From the NCBI GenBank assembly GCA_030606565.1, contig JAUWGE010000001.1:126301-190300 (forward strand): DNA of 64,000 nt, written 5' to 3'. Origin of the DNA: Candidatus Bipolaricaulota bacterium. GTDB lineage: Bacteria; Bipolaricaulota; Bipolaricaulia; UBA7950; UBA9294. This document shows positions 59,858 through 64,000 of this stretch, one piece after another. The stretch's first letter is position 1. Each line of letters opens with the position of its first letter. The notes under the pieces were generated by a model that saw only the letters and a program-made list of their open reading frames with translations, was not told where the DNA came from and made no database searches. Made by a program: the position numbers and the translations under genes.

Positions 59858-61084
59858 ATGAAAGACCGTTACTACGCCGGATTCATGCAGGAAAAGCCGC
59901 GTTGGATGAGAAGCCTCGCCGATCTGCGAGGGCGACTGTTCGTTTTTATCACTGATGCGATCGCTCTTATCTACCTGTGGACCATGGTCTCCTACTGCTC
60001 GAATACCTTCATGTTTCACACCAAAAGCTTTGTCACGCTCCCGTGGTGGGTGATGCTCCTCGTGGTTATTGAGGCTACCGCGCTGTGGGAGAACTTTGGA
60101 GTATCAGTAGGGATGAAACTCCTTGGATTGCGCCTCACCAGCGCGGACGGCAGCGCTCCATCACTGGGAGACCGCGCTTTGCGCTATCTCACCTGGCACT
60201 TCTCCGGGCTCCCCCTTGTGGGAGTGGTGGCAGCAAAGGATGGGCAGGCATGGCACGATCGATTAAGCGGGCTACGGGTGGTGGGCGCTGAGGATGTGGA
60301 GACGGAGAGGTACCCCTGGTACCGCCGGAGCTGGTCGATCGCGTTGTTGGTGTTGTTGATCGTCACCCTGGTGACGGCGATGCTCGTTACACGCGTCGAC
60401 TTCGTGAAGTTCTTCACCGGTGCTCCGAAAACCGGCAGGATTTGGAGGGCGTTCTTGAGCCCAGAATGGTCACTTCTTGGTGATGGGATCCGTCTCCTCA
60501 TCGTCACCGTCTTCATGGCGTTCATGGCGACGCTGTTCGGGGTGCTGATTGCGGTGCCGTTAAGCTTCCTCGCCGCGCGTAACCTCACGCAGGGGTTGAT
60601 CGGTCGCACGGTGTATACGATTGTGCGCGGTGCCATGAGTATCACACGCTCGATCGAGCCGATCATCTGGGCGATCATCTTTGTCGTCTGGGTTCGGGTG
60701 GGGGCGTTTCCAGGTGTATTGGCACTCTTTGTTCACTCGGTAGCTGATCTCACTAAGCTCTACTCCGAGCGGCTGGAATCGATCGACCCTGGTCCGGTGG
60801 AAGCAATAAGGGCCACCGGAGCGAATAAACTGCAGGTGATCATCTATGGGATCATCCCTCAGATCATAAACCCCTACCTCTCGTTCACCCTTTATCGCTG
60901 GGACATCAACGTCCGCATGGCAACGATTATCGGGATCGTTGGTGGAGGAGGGATCGGCCAACGCCTCTACCAGTACACCAGACTCTGGCGCTGGAGCGAG
61001 GCCGGTTTGCTGATGCTCCTCATTATGATCGTTGTCTGGATGATGGACTACACCTCCTCCCGGCTGCGCGCCCGCCTCGGCTAG
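59858..61084 (+). CDS. PhnE-like permease with N-terminal RDD domain
   Basis: The 408-residue paralogue has a clearer RDD module (residues ~22-145): RGRLFVFITDAIALIYL, FGVSVGMKLLGLRLTSADG, SLGDRALRYLTWH and AWHDRLSGLRVV. Then a PhnE core follows: VTVFMAFMATLFGVLIAVPL, ITRSIEPIIWAIIFVVWVRV, SERLESIDPGPVEAIRATGA and INVRMATIIGIVGGGGIGQR. The two permeases probably form a heterodimer and arose by duplication after the fusion. It begins 1 bp after the previous stop. An octamer-repeat hairpin follows. Confidence 0.88.
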   Translation: MKDRYYAGFMQEKPRWMRSLADLRGRLFVFITDAIALIYLWTMVSYCSNTFMFHTKSFVTLPWWVMLLVVIEATALWENFGVSVGMKLLGLRLTSADGSAPSLGDRALRYLTWHFSGLPLVGVVAAKDGQAWHDRLSGLRVVGAEDVETERYPWYRRSWSIALLVLLIVTLVTAMLVTRVDFVKFFTGAPKTGRIWRAFLSPEWSLLGDGIRLLIVTVFMAFMATLFGVLIAVPLSFLAARNLTQGLIGRTVYTIVRGAMSITRSIEPIIWAIIFVVWVRVGAFPGVLALFVHSVADLTKLYSERLESIDPGPVEAIRATGANKLQVIIYGIIPQIINPYLSFTLYRWDINVRMATIIGIVGGGGIGQRLYQYTRLWRWSEAGLLMLLIMIVVWMMDYTSSRLRARLG

Positions 61085-61125
61085 AAGAGCGGACCACAGA
61101 TCTGTAAGAGTCGGGCCTTCCCCTT

Positions 61126-61256
61126 CTGAGTGATTTAACGAGTGAGCAATCGGTTGAGAGATTGAATGATTTAGTGATTGAGTAATTGAGTGATTTATCT
61201 CCACAATCTCTCAATCCCCCGCTCATTCAATCTCTCAATTCTCCGATCTCCCGATT
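61126..61256. repeat. Inverted octamer-repeat element, copy 1
   Basis: The left arm (61126-61196) is a degenerate 8-bp tandem repeat with consensus GATTGAGT, for example GATTGAAT-GATTTAGT then GATTGAGT-AATTGAGT. The right arm (61203-61256) repeats the complement (AATCTCTC, ATTCAATC). GAGAGATTGAATGA on the left pairs with TCATTCAATCTCTC on the right, so the RNA folds into a long imperfect hairpin. It separates two converging genes and ends at the stop codon of the small minus-strand gene. A related element lies at 63392-63487. Confidence 0.75.
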
Positions 61257-61464
61257 AAGAGACCAGATTCTCCAGGTACTCCTGAATGTCCTCCAGCCCG
61301 TAGGTAGTTTTAAGCGCCTCGTTGTCCTCCAACCATGCATCCTTGATCGTATCATCACGCCTAATCTCGATGTCCTTGATCCCAAGGCTCGCCACCATTC
61401 GGTTGGCTTCCTCTTCAATTTGCCTATCCTTCACGCGAAATAGAAATCGGGAAAAATCCGGCAT
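61255..61464 (-). CDS. Small conserved-looking protein of unknown function
   Basis: The 69-residue acidic protein (MPDFSRFLFRVKDRQIEEEA at its start) is not recognised. It is predicted helical, with no signal peptide, membrane segment or Cys. A strong GGAGGTGG ribosome site and a TATACT promoter make it a convincing gene. The charged composition would suit a protein-binding or antitoxin-like role, but nothing supports a specific function. Confidence 0.7.
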   Translation of the reverse strand: MPDFSRFLFRVKDRQIEEEANRMVASLGIKDIEIRRDDTIKDAWLEDNEALKTTYGLEDIQEYLENLVS

Positions 61465-61484
61465 CTTTCCACCTCCAAAGCTAA

Positions 61485-61513
61485 AGTATACCGATTCGAT
61501 GCGAGCACGTCAG
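61485..61513 (-). promoter_or_regulatory. Sigma-70 promoter of the small minus-strand gene
   Basis: On the minus strand CTGACG (61513-61508), 17 nt and TATACT (61490-61485), 20 nt before the start codon. Confidence 0.65.
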
Positions 61514-61561
61514 GCTCTGCAAGGCTCGACTCCCCTAGGAGATCAGGATACCCTCTCAAGT

Positions 61562-62083
61562 ATGCCAAAAACCACGTCTGGAAAGATCAAGGTCATCCGC
61601 GTCAAGGAAGAGGGCTGTCCACAGCTACTTGTGCTGCTTTCCGCAATCCATGCGGAGGAACACCCCGCAGATCCACAGACGCTCAAGGACGTCGAGATGG
61701 GTGTACGGGAGAGCCTTAAACGCTACGACGCATTCTCTTCCGATTCGAGTTGGTTCCTACTTGCCCTTTTCGATGGAGAGCCAGTCGGGTATGCCGCGCT
61801 TGTTCGTATTCCCAAACTCGACCAGCGCGTCGGTTTCCTCTACCTAGATGAGTTACATGTCCTCGATGGATACCGCCGCCATGGGGTGGGGACGGCCCTC
61901 ATCGGGGAGGCGTTCGCACTCCTCAACAGGCTCGGGCTTGCTGGAATCCGCCTTTTAACCCGGCCACAGAACTCATCAGCGCAGCGTTTCTACGAGAAGC
62001 ACGGTTTTTCCGGAAACCGCGCCATCCTCTACCAATGGGTGACTGGACCGAAGGAAGATTCCCTCCTAGAATCAGAGACATGA
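61562..62083 (+). CDS. GNAT family N-acetyltransferase
   Basis: The 173-residue protein has the GNAT acetyl-CoA motif (LDELHVLDGYRRHGVGTALI) and the last strand-helix unit GIRLLTRPQNSSAQRFYEKHGF. It acetylates an amine on an unknown small molecule or protein. ATG 61562 is chosen because the domain begins right after it; an earlier in-frame extension runs antisense to the small gene and is basic and low-complexity. No clear ribosome site is present. It overlaps the nucleoside phosphorylase start by ATGA. Confidence 0.85.
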   Translation: MPKTTSGKIKVIRVKEEGCPQLLVLLSAIHAEEHPADPQTLKDVEMGVRESLKRYDAFSSDSSWFLLALFDGEPVGYAALVRIPKLDQRVGFLYLDELHVLDGYRRHGVGTALIGEAFALLNRLGLAGIRLLTRPQNSSAQRFYEKHGFSGNRAILYQWVTGPKEDSLLESET

Positions 62084-63390
62084 GAACCGTTGACCTGATC
62101 AGAAAGAAGCGCGACGGAGGAAAGCTCACTCGGGAAGAGATCGAGTTTTTAATTGAAGGATGCGTGGAAAGGAGAATCCCTGACTACCAGGTTGCCGCCC
62201 TGTTGATGGCGATTTACTTCCAAGGGATGAACGATGAGGAGACAATCACTCTCACCGACGTGATGGCACATTCAGGTACTATGCTTGACCTCTCGGAGAT
62301 GCCCGGCTTCCCGGTCGATAAGCACTCGACCGGCGGGGTGGGGGACACGACTTCGCTTGTTCTCATACCTCTTCTTGCCGCAGCAGGCCTGACTGTGGCC
62401 AAACTCTCCGGCCGCGCTCTCGGACACACCGGGGGGACGATCGACAAGCTTGAATCGATCCCTGGGTTTCACACCGATCTTTCCCGCGAGGAGTTCCTCT
62501 CCCTGGTCAAGCGCTCGGGGGTTGCTCTCGCAGACCACACTGAGGACATAGTCCCGGCCGATCGGCTCCTCTACGAACTTCGCGATGTGACCGCCACGGT
62601 CGATTCCCTTCCGTTGATCGTCGCCTCGATCATGTCGAAGAAACTCGCCGGCGGAGCAAAGGGAATCGTCATCGACGTTAAGACTGGCGTCGGTGCGTTC
62701 CTTCCTCAGCTTAAGGACTCACGAAAGCTCGCAAACTCGCTTGTCTCAATCGGAACGCATCTCGGCCGAAAGGTCTCGGCCTTGATCACCGACATGTCGC
62801 AGCCGCTCGGGTACATGGTCGGAAACGCCCTGGAGGTGAAAGAGGCGATCGCCACCCTCAAAGGAGAGGGCCCACAGGACCTGAAGGATCTCTGCTGCGA
62901 GTTGGGGGCAGAGCTTCTCCTCTTTGCCGGAAAGGAAAGTGCACGAAGCGCGGCAATCGAAACCCTGCGCGGCCTCCTGCACGACGGCTCAGCCCTGAAG
63001 AAGTTTAAAGAGATGGTGAAAAACCAAGGCGGCGACCCGTCCATCATCGACGAGCCTTCACGACTTCCAACGGCAGCCACAAGGGCGGAGATTCTGGCTT
63101 CTCATTCAGGTACCTTAGTTGGGGTTGACGCGCTTGCTGTCGGCCGGGCGGCAAACCTCCTCGGCGCCGGGCGGTTCGTCAAACAGTACACGATCGATCC
63201 CGCTGTCGGGGTCGAGTTGCTGCGCAAAGTGGGTGACCGTGTGCAAGCAGATGAGCCGCTGGCGGTCCTCCACGTGAACGACGTAACAAACCTTGAGCAG
63301 GCACGCGCCCTGGTGAAGGAAGCCTACGAGATCCGCAAGGGCCCGATCACACCGCGTCCGCTGATCATTGAACGGATCACGGAAGATTGA
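62080..63390 (+). CDS. pdp: Pyrimidine-nucleoside phosphorylase
   Basis: This enzyme cleaves uridine, thymidine or deoxyuridine with phosphate to base and (deoxy)ribose-1-phosphate. The 436-residue protein starts RTVDLIRKKRDGGKLTREEI and has the phosphate-binding VDKHSTGGVGDTTSL, the signature SGRALGHTGGTIDKLESIPG and KLAGGAKGIVIDVKTGVGAF. The C-terminal barrel-sandwich motif (GVELLRKVGDRVQADEPLAVLH) is also present. The ATGA overlap with the GNAT gene couples the two. Together with cdd it forms a pyrimidine salvage pair. Confidence 0.95.
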   Translation: MRTVDLIRKKRDGGKLTREEIEFLIEGCVERRIPDYQVAALLMAIYFQGMNDEETITLTDVMAHSGTMLDLSEMPGFPVDKHSTGGVGDTTSLVLIPLLAAAGLTVAKLSGRALGHTGGTIDKLESIPGFHTDLSREEFLSLVKRSGVALADHTEDIVPADRLLYELRDVTATVDSLPLIVASIMSKKLAGGAKGIVIDVKTGVGAFLPQLKDSRKLANSLVSIGTHLGRKVSALITDMSQPLGYMVGNALEVKEAIATLKGEGPQDLKDLCCELGAELLLFAGKESARSAAIETLRGLLHDGSALKKFKEMVKNQGGDPSIIDEPSRLPTAATRAEILASHSGTLVGVDALAVGRAANLLGAGRFVKQYTIDPAVGVELLRKVGDRVQADEPLAVLHVNDVTNLEQARALVKEAYEIRKGPITPRPLIIERITED

Positions 63391-63391
63391 A

Positions 63392-63487
63392 TAATTTCGC
63401 GATTGAGAGATTTAGTAATTGAATCATTAAAGCTTTTAGTCGCCCGATCTCCCGTTTACTCAATCATCCGATCATTCAATCACTCAC
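63392..63487. repeat. Inverted octamer-repeat element, copy 2
   Basis: The left arm reads GATTGAGA-GATTTAGT then AATTGAAT; the right arm reads CCGATCTCCCG then CAATCATC, CAATCACT. CCGATCTCCCG and TTGAGAGATT are shared exactly with copy 1. Like copy 1 it lies between converging genes (phosphorylase and cytidine deaminase) and could form a long hairpin. Confidence 0.7.
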
Positions 63488-63490
63488 TTT

Positions 63491-63868
63491 CTAAAGTGAG
63501 AACGCCTCTGGAAGCAGGTCTCGGATCGTCGTGCGCTTGAACTCACCCTGTGGATTTCCCATAAGAACCTCAAGATCGGGGGCGTGCTCGTAGAGGACTT
63601 GGCGACAGGCGCCGCAGGGTCGGCAGTGCTCGGCGTCACATATAACCGCGATCTTCACAAAGTCGTGTTCCCCTTCAGAAATCGCCTTAGAAAGAGCGAT
63701 CCTCTCCGCACAGATTGACAGGCTGTTCACAACGTTCTCCACATTCACACCTGTGTAGACCTTCCCGTCAGCACAGAGAAGGGCCGCCCCAACCGGAAAA
63801 TTCGAGTAGGGACAGTAAGCGTACTTTCGCACCTCGATCGCCAGGTTCAACAGCGCCTGATCGTCCAT
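63491..63868 (-). CDS. cdd: Cytidine deaminase
   Basis: Cdd deaminates cytidine and deoxycytidine to uridine forms. The 125-residue tetrameric type is indicated by YAYCPYSNFPVGAALL, the catalytic CAERIAL (Cys-Ala-Glu) and the zinc ligands PCGACRQ. ATG 63868 gives the normal family N-terminus; the frame extends 19 codons further without a better ribosome site. It converges on the nucleoside phosphorylase and completes a route from cytidine to uracil plus ribose-1-phosphate. Confidence 0.95.
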   Translation of the reverse strand: MDDQALLNLAIEVRKYAYCPYSNFPVGAALLCADGKVYTGVNVENVVNSLSICAERIALSKAISEGEHDFVKIAVICDAEHCRPCGACRQVLYEHAPDLEVLMGNPQGEFKRTTIRDLLPEAFSL

Positions 63869-64000
63869 CAGAAACGGATCACCAATCCTACACTGCCGGT
63901 AAGAGCTCCTACTTTGATCCCCCACCAGGTTGTTGATTGAGAAAGAGGAAGAAGGAACCGCGCTCGGCCGTACAACCGCAAAAACGGCGGCCCTACCTCC
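63869..64000. other. Right-edge region, nothing assigned
   Basis: No coding frame was accepted. Near the edge GGCCG and CGGCC (about 63967-63993) could pair around an A-rich loop, which may be the 3' end of a gene outside the window. Confidence 0.35.

Noticed and set aside
61085-61256. Minus-strand frame rich in NHSITQSLNHS-like repeats
   Set aside because: It is the translation of the 8-bp intergenic repeat, not a protein.
61126-63487. CRISPR-like repetition
   Set aside because: Units are 8 bp, degenerate and contiguous, with inverted arms; no direct repeats of 23-37 bp with unique spacers and no cas genes.

Overview
The window is one contiguous piece of bacterial chromosome, roughly 55-57% GC by eye, densely packed with about 60 genes. 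It reads like a free-living diderm. LptB, an LptC-like protein, Lgt, Lnt, SecA, SecG and MraY indicate an outer membrane and peptidoglycan. AhcY, the 60-residue ferredoxin and the geranylgeranyl-reductase-type flavoprotein resemble those of deep-branching thermophilic or anaerobic phyla. My best guess is a candidate-phylum bacterium of the Bipolaricaulota/Acetothermia type; this rests on gene content only and has not been tested by phylogeny. No phage, transposase, CRISPR array or rRNA is visible. The only tRNA found is tRNA-Leu(CAG).

Layout. 0-12.6 kb: truncated gene, SPL-type radical SAM protein, two-gene ABC exporter, TatT-like secreted protein, ferredoxin, patatin phospholipase, EamA permease with ahcY, S41 protease, FAD oxidoreductase, O-antigen-ligase/TPR protein. 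12.6-15.2 kb: secA. 15.2-23.3 kb: amino-acid uptake block, with livGFHM on the plus strand and livK plus a polar amino acid ABC operon on the minus strand. All three transcription units begin with a leader that carries a short ORF and hairpins. 23.3-28 kb: CIRCE-hrcA-grpE-dnaK-dnaJ heat-shock operon. 28-30.9 kb: secG-dppD-dppF-rdgB (minus). 31-36.4 kb: pyrG-lptC-lptB, lgt and lnt. 36.4-43.1 kb: island of secreted and lipid-anchored proteins (PKD, beta-propeller, DUF11, PEGA, DUF4384) around an ECF sigma factor and a membrane anti-sigma that carries a glycogen-binding domain. 43.1-50 kb: degenerate nuclease-like protein, mraY, gatA remnant next to tRNA-Leu, nitrilase-family hydrolase, Crp/Fnr regulator, histidine kinase with response regulator. 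50-64 kb: BMP-family nucleoside ABC transporter, PhnDCEE-type transporter with unusual RDD-PhnE fused permeases, a small unknown protein, a GNAT, pyrimidine-nucleoside phosphorylase and cytidine deaminase.

How the parts fit. The BMP transporter, nucleoside phosphorylase and deaminase form a plausible nucleoside salvage route. The Liv and polar amino acid systems appear to be controlled in cis by translated leaders, one of which has five His codons in eight. Several genes (secA, the nitrilase, the 43.2-kb gene, the SPL gene and the livK leader ORF) have a -10 box only 8-16 nt before the start codon, so leaderless or nearly leaderless translation looks common. Where a -35 box can be recognised the promoters are mostly classical sigma-70, often TTGACA-N17-TATACT-like.

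The items most worth checking are the three leader-ORF attenuators, the RDD-PhnE permease fusions, the CBM48-bearing anti-sigma cluster, the octamer inverted-repeat element present twice, and an Lnt in which the catalytic lysine reads as methionine.
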